The position numbers and the translations under genes are program-made. Under the pieces are notes generated by a model. That model did no database searches. It saw only the letters and a program-made list of their open reading frames with translations, and had not been told where the DNA came from. DNA of 64,000 nt, taken from positions 496,001-560,000 of the forward strand of contig JAEPQK010000002.1 of the NCBI GenBank assembly GCA_017640615.1. Direction: 5' to 3'. Positions 18,734-28,090 of the stretch are shown in pieces. Numbering within the stretch: position 1 is the first letter of the stretch; every line of letters begins with the position of its first letter. Origin of the DNA: Rhizobiaceae bacterium (GTDB lineage Bacteria > Pseudomonadota > Alphaproteobacteria > Rhizobiales > Rhizobiaceae).

Positions 18734-18806
18734 CCTGCACACCCATCTTGACCGCCCCCGCATTTGCCGCAATACTCAACCAATAGGTTTACTATTGGAG
18801 AATGTC

Positions 18807-19508
18807 ATGTCGCCCCGCACAGCGTCCCGCAAGGACTGGCATGCCGAAAGGCTGGAGCTTCTGCGCAAGGAAAAAGAGTTCACGCGCGCCCGCGATGCGC
18901 TCTCAGCTGCGCGCCGAGATCTGCCCTGGGTGAAGGTCGACAAGGACTATGTGTTCGAGGCGCCCGAAGGGAAGGTGTCGTTGCGGGACCTCTTCGCCGG
19001 CCGCTCGCAGTTGGTCGTTTATCATTTCATGTTCCACCCGGACTGGGAGGCAGGCTGCAAGAGCTGCTCCTTCTGGTCGGAGAGCTTCGACGCCATAACG
19101 CGCCATATCGCTCAGCGCGACGTGACGCTGGCGGTTGTTTCGCGCGCGCCGCTCGCCAAGCTGCTCGCCTTCCAGAAGCGCATGGGCTGGACGTTCCGCT
19201 GGGTTTCTTCCGGCGATAGTGATTTCAACTTCGACTACCGCGTCTCGTTTCGAGATGGCGAGGCGGGCGAGGGCAACTACAATTTCGGCACGCTGAGTTT
19301 CGGAGGGCCCGAAGCGCCGGGCATCAGCGTGTTCGCGCTCGGCGACGACGGTGCGGTCTACCACACCTATTCGGCCTATTCCCGCGGGCTCGACATGCTG
19401 AACCCGACCTATCACATACTCGACATTGTGCCGAAGGGCCGCGACGAGGACGCACTGTCCTACCCGATGGAGTGGCTGCGCCTGCACGACGAGTACACTG
19501 CGGCCTGA
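18807..19508 (+). CDS. DUF899 family thioredoxin-fold protein
   Basis: This 233-residue protein matches the DUF899 family, predicted to have a thioredoxin-like fold. Visible features are an LVVYHFMFHPDWEAGC strand followed by a CKSC motif, and a C-terminal HTYSAYSRGLDML signature. The ATG at 18807 is chosen for its GGAG site 8 nt upstream; the upstream TTG lies within that site. A redox role is likely from the CxxC, but no enzyme activity is established for the family that I can name. The gene converges on the secreted protein at 19556. Confidence 0.88.
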   Translation: MSPRTASRKDWHAERLELLRKEKEFTRARDALSAARRDLPWVKVDKDYVFEAPEGKVSLRDLFAGRSQLVVYHFMFHPDWEAGCKSCSFWSESFDAITRHIAQRDVTLAVVSRAPLAKLLAFQKRMGWTFRWVSSGDSDFNFDYRVSFRDGEAGEGNYNFGTLSFGGPEAPGISVFALGDDGAVYHTYSAYSRGLDMLNPTYHILDIVPKGRDEDALSYPMEWLRLHDEYTAA

Positions 19509-19537
19509 AGAGCCCGCCCGTCGGGCAGGCCTTCAGG
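19504..19537. terminator. Hairpin between convergent genes
   Basis: CCTGAAG / CTTCAGG arms (19504-19510, 19531-19537) surround an inner GCCCG / CGGGC stem. There is no U-tract on either strand, so it is a possible bidirectional terminator or a processing barrier only. Confidence 0.45.
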
Positions 19538-19555
19538 ACGGACCTAGGCCGAACG

Positions 19556-20755
19556 TTACTCGTTTGCCGTAATCGTCACGCCCAGCGTCTGCGGCAGGGT
19601 CTGCGGTGCGCTCATGGCGCCCGCCATCAAAAGCGCGAACGGCACCGGCGCCGGCGGTGCGGCGCTGACAACCAGATTGTCAGGATTATCGAGGAAAGCC
19701 GACACGGCCGTCGTTGCCTGCGCGGTCAGCTGCTGGTCGCCGATCTGCATCATCATGAACGGCACCATGGCCTTTGCCTGGTTGGCGACGTCGCGGGCGC
19801 GCCCGCCTTGCTGCTGCGCGGCGAATTCCAGCACCTTGTTGGTCAGCGTGTCGTCGTCGAAATGAATGCGCGCCGAGTGGAAGCTGAGCTGCTGCATCAG
19901 CCCCAGCATGGCCATGCCCGAGGCCGATTGGTCGCCATTCGGATTGGCGAGCATCGCGGCCTGCGTCTCGCGCAGCGATTTTATGAAGTCCGGCGTGTAG
20001 CCGCCGATTTCGAGGCTGATGCCGATGGTGCCGGCGTCATCGACCGTGATGTCGTAGCGCGTCAGGCGCAGAAGCCCGCTGGCGGGATCCCAGTCGCCAT
20101 CGATGGCGAAGCTTCCCGAAATGTCGGAATAGCCGAGTGCGGCGGCGGTCGCGCGCGTCTTGGGGTCGTCCGCGGCACCCGGCTTGGCGGTGAATGCCTC
20201 GGCCGCACCGGTGAAAACCATCGGCTCGCCGCCCTCAGGCAGATCGACCTCGATCGCCATGTCCGTCATGGTGAAGACGTCCACGCCCTTCACCGTCACC
20301 GCCATTTCGGCCAGCCGCGCCGCCTCGTAAAACAGCGCCCCGCCATAGGCGTTTTCCTGGCCCTCGGGCTCCAGCAGCATGCCGTCGACGGCGATTTCAC
20401 TGAGATAAACCGCGCTGTCGCCATCCTGATTGCTGAATTCGGGCACAAGCAGCGTGCCGACGCGCCAGCCGCCGCCCTGTTCGGTCACGTCGATAAGCTC
20501 CACCAGCGGCAGCGTCGTGCCTTCGCCATTCACCTCGACATTGACATCGATCAGCCCGATCACCGGGTCGCCATCGTCGTTTTCATACTGGTCGATCTCG
20601 GCCCAGCCGACATTGGTGCCCTGTTCGGCCATCACCGCCTGCAGCCTGTCGAGAAAGGCGTCGGTGTCGAGCGCCACGGCCGGCGCCGTGTAGGCCAAAA
20701 GCGCGGCAAACGCCGCCGGAAGTGCGAAACGCGTGGTGATCCCGGTGCCAGTCAT
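19556..20755 (-). CDS. Secreted protein of unknown function
   Basis: This 399-residue protein has a signal peptide (cleavage near APAVA-L, residue ~28) and no further membrane segment, so it is predicted to be periplasmic. It is acidic and beta-rich, with repeated patterns such as VNVEVNGEGTTLPLV, VYLSEIAVDGM and LRLTRYDITVDDAGTIGI. These look like the lipid- or membrane-associated repeat folds of AsmA or DUF945-like proteins, but I cannot assign a family. It is divergent from parC with a 190 bp gap. It is probably a conserved alphaproteobacterial envelope protein. Confidence 0.7.
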   Translation of the reverse strand: MTGTGITTRFALPAAFAALLAYTAPAVALDTDAFLDRLQAVMAEQGTNVGWAEIDQYENDDGDPVIGLIDVNVEVNGEGTTLPLVELIDVTEQGGGWRVGTLLVPEFSNQDGDSAVYLSEIAVDGMLLEPEGQENAYGGALFYEAARLAEMAVTVKGVDVFTMTDMAIEVDLPEGGEPMVFTGAAEAFTAKPGAADDPKTRATAAALGYSDISGSFAIDGDWDPASGLLRLTRYDITVDDAGTIGISLEIGGYTPDFIKSLRETQAAMLANPNGDQSASGMAMLGLMQQLSFHSARIHFDDDTLTNKVLEFAAQQQGGRARDVANQAKAMVPFMMMQIGDQQLTAQATTAVSAFLDNPDNLVVSAAPPAPVPFALLMAGAMSAPQTLPQTLGVTITANE

Positions 20756-20946
20756 TGAGTGTTCCCTGAGTTGCCTGTCGTCTGTTCGACGCTAATGGCC
20801 GAAAAAGACCGGATAACGGCGTTGGGCCAAACAATGCCTGTTTTTGTTCGGCGATGGCAAGGCACGCGCGCCAAAGCTGGTGAACGCAGCCTTGGGGCGC
20901 GCCTGCGCCCCTTGCCCCGAATCATCCCCTCCGCTAACCGCAAATC

Positions 20947-23202
<2,256 letters not shown>

Positions 23203-23241
23203 GGTGAGGGTTCCTTAACTGAAGAACTGAGCGGTAGCGAT

Positions 23242-24102
23242 ATGACTATTGCAGTTGCCTGGGAGCGGAGGCTTCCAACTTATTCAGAGCTGATAGTCTG
23301 TTCAGATAGCCGCCTCACAGGCGGGGGGCATATCGACGTTTGCCAGAAGATATTTCCAACCCCGCGAGAGGATATGGCAATTGCATTTTGCGGCAGTACG
23401 CTAATTGCCTACCCGCTGATCAATCAGCTAATTTCCTATGTGCGCAACTATAAGAAAAGTGTCGACAGGGCTCTAGACTCCGCAGAAGTGCCGCGGCGCT
23501 TCTGCGAGTTGATAAATCAGTTTCTACAAAGCTATACTGATCCAGCAGAGTTAGAAAAAGAATTGTATTCGACAAATTTTTTATTGTGCCATTATTCTTG
23601 GAAGGCACGCCGACCTATGATTAGTAGGATAACATATGAGAAATCTACGCAGAGATATGTTCCGATCCGGGGTTGAGTACCGAAGTCGATAAGCAAAACT
23701 TTGCACAAAGAAGGCGGCGCATTTTCTATTATTGGGGATTATCGACACAAGTTTTTCGACGGGTTGATGGCCATCATGAATGAAAGGAAGATTAAGAAAT
23801 TTGATCTAGAGCCACTCGAAGTGATGTGCACAATGCTGCAAGACCCAGAATTAACCGATCGCTCGAAAATTCTAAGAGGCGCTATCGGCGGCGCTCCTCA
23901 AATGGTGAAGATATATCCGTTCCTTAAGACTATCGAATTTGCTGTACGATGGGGAGAGGATAGAAGAATTTACCTAAACGGCAGAGAGATATTTGAGTAC
24001 GAAAAAATATTTGCACCAATACTCAATTCAGGAGATATGACTTTTGAATACCCGCTGGAGGCTGTTGAGCTAGAGTCGGGATTTGAAACGCTGAAGCTGT
24101 AA
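23242..24102 (+). pseudogene. Disrupted Ntn-hydrolase-like (proteasome/HslV-fold) gene
   Basis: Two adjacent coding segments (23242-23676 and ~23701-24102) lie in the same frame, separated by a TGA at 23674-23676. Together they would make about 286 residues. The N-terminus begins MTIAVAW with a SDSRLTGGG segment, then a Lys in CQKIFP and AIAFCGST. This matches the Thr1, Asp, Lys33 and glycine pattern of proteasome-type hydrolases, with Thr2 as the candidate nucleophile after Met removal. Around the stop, the +3 frame is locally open, so paired indels are possible instead of a simple nonsense mutation. Base composition is clearly AT-richer than in parC, which suggests horizontal acquisition. 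The biological role is unknown. Confidence 0.65.
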
Positions 24103-24162
24103 TGTCGGTAACCCGATAAACGTGGTGATTTGTGCTCAAACCCACACGCATACGAACCAAGT

Positions 24163-24945
24163 TCAGGAATGATCGAAATCTAGGAATGTGTAGACATATC
24201 CCCCCTGCGTTGCAGCATAGCTCGATTCGCGGCAGGGAATTCTCTCGTGCCAAACTGGCGCGTCGACAATCCCACTGATCTCTTGGCCGACGGTCGAAAG
24301 CCGGGATATGAGGCTGTCGATGGGGACTTCCGTTCCACCTTTGAAGAATACACCTCTTGCGTAGAGCTTGTCGCTCGCACGCCCGTTTCGGAAAAAGCCG
24401 TCCCGGCTAACGACAAATCCGATTTGACGGTTGGTCAGTTGGAGCCATCGGTAGGCTGCCGCCGCGCGTGAAACGCCGAACATGGGAGCCAATTCACTGA
24501 TTGTTTCGTGACTGAATTCACGTGTCTTGTCGAAATTGCGAACAACGTCGGCAGGCATAAGAAGGTGGGACGCGAACTCGTTGGCCTCCTTCTCAAGGCC
24601 AGCCAGTTCGAAGTCATTCAGGTTGTCGAAGGTGCATTCAAATGTGTCTCGCTCGTAGCGGTGGCCAATAAAGTGACCAATCTCGTGAGCTAGAGTGAAG
24701 TGTCGTCGCGGTTCGTAGGGAATGTGGGTGCTTACACCGATACGCCATTCCTTGTGACCGACCTTACGCGCCATAAGGCCTTCGAACGAATTGAATGGCT
24801 TGAATACGATTTTCCCGGTATCTCCTTCAGAAGAGGGGAGTACAGCCTCGTAGAATAGCTTCTTCAGATCCAATCGCGGTGTGTTTGGCCCGTGATCGCG
24901 CCAAAGTCTAATCAGTCTATTTGCTTCCTTTAGAAGCTTTGCCAT
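24163..24945 (-). CDS. ImmA/IrrE-family metallopeptidase
   Basis: This 260-residue protein has the zinc metallopeptidase motif in LAHEIGHFIGH (HExxH) with a downstream acidic KEANEFASHLLMP segment, as in the Peptidase_M78 family. ImmA in ICEBs1 and IrrE/PprI in Deinococcus cleave a partner repressor. Here the partner is likely the Xre protein at 24917, whose end overlaps the start of this gene by 29 bp. The C-terminal ~90 residues carry an extra beta-rich extension with two Cys. It is moderately AT-rich, like the rest of this patch. Confidence 0.88.
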   Translation of the reverse strand: MAKLLKEANRLIRLWRDHGPNTPRLDLKKLFYEAVLPSSEGDTGKIVFKPFNSFEGLMARKVGHKEWRIGVSTHIPYEPRRHFTLAHEIGHFIGHRYERDTFECTFDNLNDFELAGLEKEANEFASHLLMPADVVRNFDKTREFSHETISELAPMFGVSRAAAAYRWLQLTNRQIGFVVSRDGFFRNGRASDKLYARGVFFKGGTEVPIDSLISRLSTVGQEISGIVDAPVWHERIPCRESSYAATQGGYVYTFLDFDHS

Positions 24946-25264
24946 CCTTCAGGAAATCCGATAATTCGAAAAGGCGATCCAAATCGTCTTGAGACAATCC
25001 TCGTTTGGACAAACCGCGCGCAAGTGCGATCTGAACGTGCCTATCATTTGGTCTCGATGCAGAATCGTCTATCAGATATTCAGCTGAGATGTCCAAAACG
25101 TTTGCTATTTTTAGTAACAGTTCTCCCGAAGGTTTGGCGGGCTTCTTGTTCTCTAGTTGCCAGACGTAGGCCTTTGTAGAACCTATCTTTTCGGCAAGGG
25201 CTTCGAGCGTTAGTTCTTTTTCAAGTCTGCGATTTCGGAGTTTTTCCCCAAAAATTTCGGACAA
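24917..25264 (-). CDS. Xre-family HTH repressor paired with ImmA/IrrE protease
   Basis: This 115-residue protein has an N-terminal HTH_3 domain (residues ~5-60). Helices include KELTLEALAEKIGSTKAYVW, and the recognition helix ends with QLENKKPAKPSG. The C-terminal tail (GLSQDDLDRLFELSDFL) is of the kind cleaved by ImmA-type proteases. It lies upstream of and overlaps the ImmA/IrrE gene. Its promoter region contains three tandem operator-like sites, facing two small genes on the opposite strand. Confidence 0.88.
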   Translation of the reverse strand: MSEIFGEKLRNRRLEKELTLEALAEKIGSTKAYVWQLENKKPAKPSGELLLKIANVLDISAEYLIDDSASRPNDRHVQIALARGLSKRGLSQDDLDRLFELSDFLKDGKASKGSK

Positions 25265-25303
25265 GCGCGGCTCCGTGGCGAGAGTGCAGGTTCTGCCCTT
25301 GAC

Positions 25304-25372
25304 AGTATCACGATCGCTATACTAACGCTAGTATCGCGATCAGGATACTCAGAGTATTGCGCTCAGCATCCT
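25304..25372. promoter_or_regulatory. Three tandem 20-bp operator sites between xre and the small genes
   Basis: The middle site, AGTATCGCGATCAGGATACT at 25330-25349, has perfect 6-bp arms. The site at 25304-25323 (AGTATCACGATCGCTATACT) has one arm mismatch. The third, AGTATTGCGCTCAGCATCCT at 25353-25372, matches the middle site at 16 of 20 bases. Spacing is 26 and 23 bp, roughly two helical turns plus. Together with a TTGACA at 25299-25304, this is a phage-repressor-like O1-O2-O3 arrangement, presumably bound by the adjacent Xre protein. Confidence 0.75.
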
Positions 25373-25407
25373 CCCAAGCGATCGCGGACCGCAACTAGGA
25401 GAGCCAA

Positions 25408-25613
25408 ATGGCCAGCTACTACGTAACCGCAATGCACAGCCGAACGGTGACCATGAGGTTCACCGCCATGGCTGTTCGTTCATGCCCAATGTCGAGAACC
25501 GGAAGTATCTCGGCGAGTACGATTCTTGCGCTCCCGCCGTGCGCGAAGCCAAGAAGACCTACCCGACTGCCAACGGCTGCTACTATTGCAGCAACGAATG
25601 CCACACGAGCTAA
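25408..25613 (+). pseudogene. Small Cys-rich protein gene with a -1 frameshift
   Basis: Starting at the ATG at 25408 (ribosome binding site AGGAGAG), the frame encodes MASYYV and then breaks. If one base were restored at about 25425, it would continue NRNAQPNGDHEVHRHGCS and end NGCYYCSNECHTS at the TAA at 25611-25613. The restored protein is about 68 residues with five Cys, including a C-x2-C-x3-C cluster, so it may bind metal or be disulfide bonded. The shifted frame reads as an unrelated low-information sequence, which supports a real deletion or a sequencing error. I recognise this as a conserved small-protein family of unknown function. Confidence 0.7.
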
Positions 25614-25624
25614 GGAGACATCAG

Positions 25625-25798
25625 ATGGCAACCAATCCTCCTAAAGGAGACAATCGTCGCTTCGGAGCAGTTCGCGATCGGTCACAGGTTCATAACCCGA
25701 AGACTGACACGTGGACGAAGCGCGATACGGACACCGGCCGTTTTATGGACGGAAAGAAAGACGGTACGCCATTCAAGGGCGTCAGGCGTGAAAAATAG
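25625..25798 (+). CDS. Conserved 57-residue basic protein of unknown function
   Basis: The ATG at 25625 has an AAGGAGA site. It begins MATNPPKGDNRRFGAVRDRS, then VHNPKTDTWTKRDTDTGRFM and ends KGVRREK. The pattern (PPKGDNRR, KRDTDTG, GTPFKGVR) is characteristic of a small hypothetical family seen elsewhere with accessory genes; I know of no assigned function. It is strongly basic and may bind nucleic acid. It lies 11 bp downstream of the Cys-rich gene and is probably cotranscribed, with a strong terminator directly after. Confidence 0.75.
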   Translation: MATNPPKGDNRRFGAVRDRSQVHNPKTDTWTKRDTDTGRFMDGKKDGTPFKGVRREK

Positions 25799-25808
25799 AG
25801 CCAGGTAG

Positions 25809-25840
25809 AAAAGGCGGCTTCGATGGGTCGCCTTTTCTCT
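25809..25840 (+). terminator. Intrinsic terminator after the small-gene pair
   Basis: An 8-bp perfect inverted repeat, AAAAGGCG / CGCCTTTT (25809-25816, 25829-25836), is followed by CTCTTC. It lies 11 bp downstream of the 57-residue gene. Confidence 0.8.
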
Positions 25841-26005
25841 TCAAAATACTTCTCGACCGACCACTTCGCCCGTGTGGACAGATCGCCGTCCACTAAGCTT
25901 TCCGGCGCTCACCGTTCCTGCACGCTCGCGGTGCGGAGCGTGTCGGGAATCCAGGCATCGGATTCGACGCAATAGAGCCGTGTGACGGGTTTATGCCCCG
26001 CCGCG

Positions 26006-26167
26006 CGTCATCCCGGCCAAGCGAAGCGAAGAGCCGGGACCCATTGGCCGAAACCTCGTAGAGAACGGCCCGGTTCTCAAACAACAGCCGATACGCCCCT
26101 TCGCAGCCCGGCCGCGCCTCTCAATAGGTCCCGGCTCGCGGTCGCAAGCTCCCTTGCCGGGATGACG
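26006..26167. repeat. Second inverted pair of 'CGTCATCCCGG' repeats
   Basis: The element at 26006-26046 (CGTCATCCCGG to GGGACCCATTG) and its inverse at 26122-26167 (CAATAGGTCCCGG to CCGGGATGACG) repeat the arrangement at 18553-18733, in a gene-free stretch. Confidence 0.78.
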
Positions 26168-26305
26168 GAGCAGAGGTTGCTCTGCCGTGGAAATTCCATC
26201 GACGTCGCACCTGCCAATCCCTTGTTTCGACTGCCGATTGCCCACTGCTGACTGCCAAACCTATCCCCCACCTCTCAACCTCCCTTACCATCCCCTCGCA
26301 AATAC

Positions 26306-26800
26306 CGCTGCACGGGAAACGGGTGTGCACTCCGAGCACTCGGGCAGCGGTCGGTGCCGGATCGCACGGACAACGAGAGTCCGTGTGGGCGATGAGCCCC
26401 GCCCGTGTTCGCCAAAGGCGAAACACGGCCACTTTGAGAATCGCATGGTCCTGATCCGAAAAGTCTTGAACTTTTCGGGGCCATGCGTCCGGGCCCGCGG
26501 GTAGCTGTGTCTTCGCCTCTTGATCGTGTGGCGAGCCCGGCGTCTTCAAAAGATCGAAGGCGCACTGAATGGCAACATCCCGGCGCAAATGCCGGGTGAC
26601 CTCTACGGAGGTACTCGGGGCAAGAACACCGGACGGGCGGCCTTTTGGTCGCACGTACATAACCAGATGAGCGTCCGAACGGCCGCCCGTCTTTCCAAGC
26701 CGAACCCGTAAGGGTTCTGGCGACTGCGCAACCTCGAAGTGGTTGTCGCAAGAAGCCCAGCGAGATCGCGCAGCGATCTTCGCGAGACTTTGTCAACAAC
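26306..26800. other. Hairpin-dense gene-free stretch; candidate structured RNA
   Basis: No convincing gene is seen here, but there are at least nine hairpins in a row. Examples are ACCGCTGC/GCAGCGGT (from ~26307), CACGGAC/GTCCGTG, a loop around 26405-26430, CCCGGC/GCCGGG (26579-26596), GACGGGCGGCC/GGCCGCCCGTC (26632-26642 and 26681-26691, perfect 11 bp), AACCC/GGGTT (~26703) and GCGAGATCGC/GCGATCTTCGC (~26762). Long open frames cross it on the minus strand but have a skewed Arg/Ser/Gly/Cys composition. It could be a large structured RNA, or a mosaic of palindromic repeats; the strand is not decided. Confidence 0.4.
26443..26486. repeat. Rhizobial palindromic element (GCATGGTCC...GGCCATGC)
   Basis: The outer arms are GCATGGTCC and GGGCCATGC, with a perfect inner stem CCGAAAAGT/ACTTTTCGG. 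This is the form of a very common Hyphomicrobiales intergenic palindrome whose core reads CCGAAAA...TTTTCGG. Confidence 0.75.
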
Positions 26801-26865
26801 CAGACCGGAAACGGGGTGTGGAGACGATGAGGTGTGCCTTCTGAAATGCGTATGCGGCTTCGATG

Positions 26866-27110
26866 GTCAGGTATGGATCCCCGGGTCAAGCCCGAGGATG
26901 ACGACCGGGTTGGTTGCCGGCGCAAATCGCGGATTTCGGTGCACAGCTCGAAAGTTGCTCCACGTTGGCGGTTAGCCGCAAACCCCGCAACCTCGTCATC
27001 CTCGGGGTGAGGAGCGTTCGCCAAAGGCGACCAATCGACAACGATTTGTCGATTGTAGCGACGAACGCCCGGAGCCATTGCGAAGGGCAATCCCGGGGAT
27101 CCATGCCTGA
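26866..27110. repeat. Mosaic of repeats with a 10-bp perfect hairpin
   Basis: A GGATCCCCGGGTCAAGCCCG element (26875 region, inverted GTCATCCTCGGG family) faces a second copy that starts near 26995 (CGTCATCCTCGGGG) and ends near 27104. Between them is CAATCGACAA-CGAT-TTGTCGATTG (27032-27055), a perfect hairpin, and GTTCGCCAAAGGCGA (27016), which also occurs at 26408. No gene is seen between about 25840 and 27310. Confidence 0.65.
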
Positions 27111-27159
27111 ACGGTGCAGCGGAGTCAGCCTACGAGACGAAGCGCCGTCACCTCCGCCG

Positions 27160-27189
27160 CGTCATCCCGGACTTGATCCGGGACCCATT
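27160..27189. repeat. Short CGTCATCCCGG...GGGACCCATT repeat
   Basis: A compact copy with TCCCGGACTTGATCCGGGA as an almost perfect palindrome, upstream of the cspA leader. Confidence 0.75.
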
Positions 27190-27310
27190 CCGGAACCAGG
27201 CCACCGCCGCCCTTAGAAAGGAACTCCCATGCCCACCCCCGTCACCCTTCCGCCGCTTGTCCTCACCGCCCGAAGCGCCGTCGCATAGCGGCGAATAGCG
27301 CGTGAGCGAC

Positions 27311-27466
27311 ATGCAGCGCCTTGAATACGCCCCAATGAGCGCGTACATGATGGACATTGATCTGCTGTTGAACTTTGTTACCCGCGCTTTGGCAGGCGCA
27401 CTCTACGATCTTCCTCTTCAAATCGATCGGGTACCGTCGGCAACAACGTGCCGAGCGGACATCTAA
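27311..27466 (+). CDS. Possible 51-residue upstream ORF in the cspA leader
   Basis: The ATG at 27311 opens a frame to the TAA at 27464, 24 bp before the cspA ATG. It encodes a plausible amphipathic stretch (YMMDIDLLLNFVTRALAGAL), and start choices also exist at 27335 or 27347. The ribosome binding site is weak (GAGCGAC). It may be a leader peptide, an independent small protein, or simply part of the long 5' untranslated region that controls cold-shock genes. Support is limited to the sequence itself. Confidence 0.3.
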   Translation: MQRLEYAPMSAYMMDIDLLLNFVTRALAGALYDLPLQIDRVPSATTCRADI

Positions 27467-27490
27467 CGACGACCGAAGAAGGATATCGTC

Positions 27491-27700
27491 ATGAGCACAG
27501 GTACCGTTAAGTGGTTCAACGCAACCAAGGGTTTTGGTTTCATTCAGCCCGATGATGGCGGCCAGGACGTTTTCGTCCACATCTCTGCTGTTGAGCGTTC
27601 GGGTCTGAACAGCATCGTGGAAGGTCAGACGATCTCCTACGAAGTCGTTCGCGACCAGCGTTCGGGCAAAAGCGCGGCAGAAAACCTGCAGGCGGCCTAG
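27491..27700 (+). CDS. cspA: Cold-shock protein (CspA family)
   Basis: This 69-residue single cold-shock domain is an RNA chaperone that binds single-stranded nucleic acid. RNP1 is KGFGFIQ and RNP2 is VFVHIS, both intact. The start has an AGAAGGA site. A leader of more than 100 nt lies between the nearest repeat and the start, typical of thermally controlled csp mRNAs. The symbol denotes the family; the genome probably has several paralogues. Confidence 0.95.
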   Translation: MSTGTVKWFNATKGFGFIQPDDGGQDVFVHISAVERSGLNSIVEGQTISYEVVRDQRSGKSAAENLQAA

Positions 27701-27805
27701 GTCCGTAGGAACGGAAGGATCGCCATGATGCGCCTCGGGCGCACGGCGGTCCGGCCGCCACTGTCTGTGACCACGGATGTACTGGCACGGACTTTGCGCT
27801 GATGG

Positions 27806-27833
27806 AAAAGGGTCGGGTCGCCGGCCCTTTTTT
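27806..27833 (+). terminator. Intrinsic terminator, possibly for cspA
   Basis: AAAGGGTCGG and CCGGCCCTTT form a stem with one mismatch and a GTCG loop, followed by a run of six T. It lies about 105 bp past the cspA stop, so a processed 3' region may be present. Confidence 0.7.
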
Positions 27834-27868
27834 CGTTTTGGCTGCTAATTTTCGTAGGGAGAAACGCC

Positions 27869-28090
27869 GTGACCAGTGTGCGCGAAAGGCAGAAAAAGGC
27901 TGAACGCACCAGCGAGATCGCCTTTGGCATCATCAATGCCGAGGCCGATGCGCGTGAAGCCAAGACCGCGAAGCTCAGAAATCTCCGCGAGGCAGAGGAG
28001 GCCGGTTCCAAAAGCGTTTCTAATGAAGCGGCCAAGACCACCGCGAAAAAGCGTCGCGTCGCCCGCAAACCCCGACAGGTAGGACCTTAG
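27869..28090 (+). CDS. Small conserved basic protein of unknown function
   Basis: This 73-residue protein has a GTG start with AGGGAGA upstream. It has an N-terminal helix ([21 protein letters not shown]), a region rich in Ala, Lys and Arg, and a basic tail ending [14 protein letters not shown]. It resembles a short conserved rhizobial family often annotated only as hypothetical. The C-terminus suggests nucleic-acid binding, which is inference. Its stop overlaps the convergent bpt stop by 4 bp. Confidence 0.7.
   Translation: MTSVRERQKKAERTSEIAFGIINAEADAREAKTAKLRNLREAEEAGSKSVSNEAAKTTAKKRRVARKPRQVGP

Noticed and set aside
18540..18800. Insertion sequence between aspS and the DUF899 gene
   Set aside because: Inverted repeats are present, but there is no room for or trace of a transposase; they match the short palindromic repeats seen elsewhere.
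26275..27090. A 271-codon minus-strand frame in the repeat region
   Set aside because: Its composition is dominated by Arg, Ser, Gly, Cys and Pro, it crosses several palindromes, and no ribosome binding site or domain is visible. It is best read as a shadow of structured or repetitive DNA.
25840..27310. CRISPR array in the repeat-rich region
   Set aside because: The repeats are few, palindromic and irregularly spaced, in both orientations; there are no uniform repeat-spacer units or cas genes.
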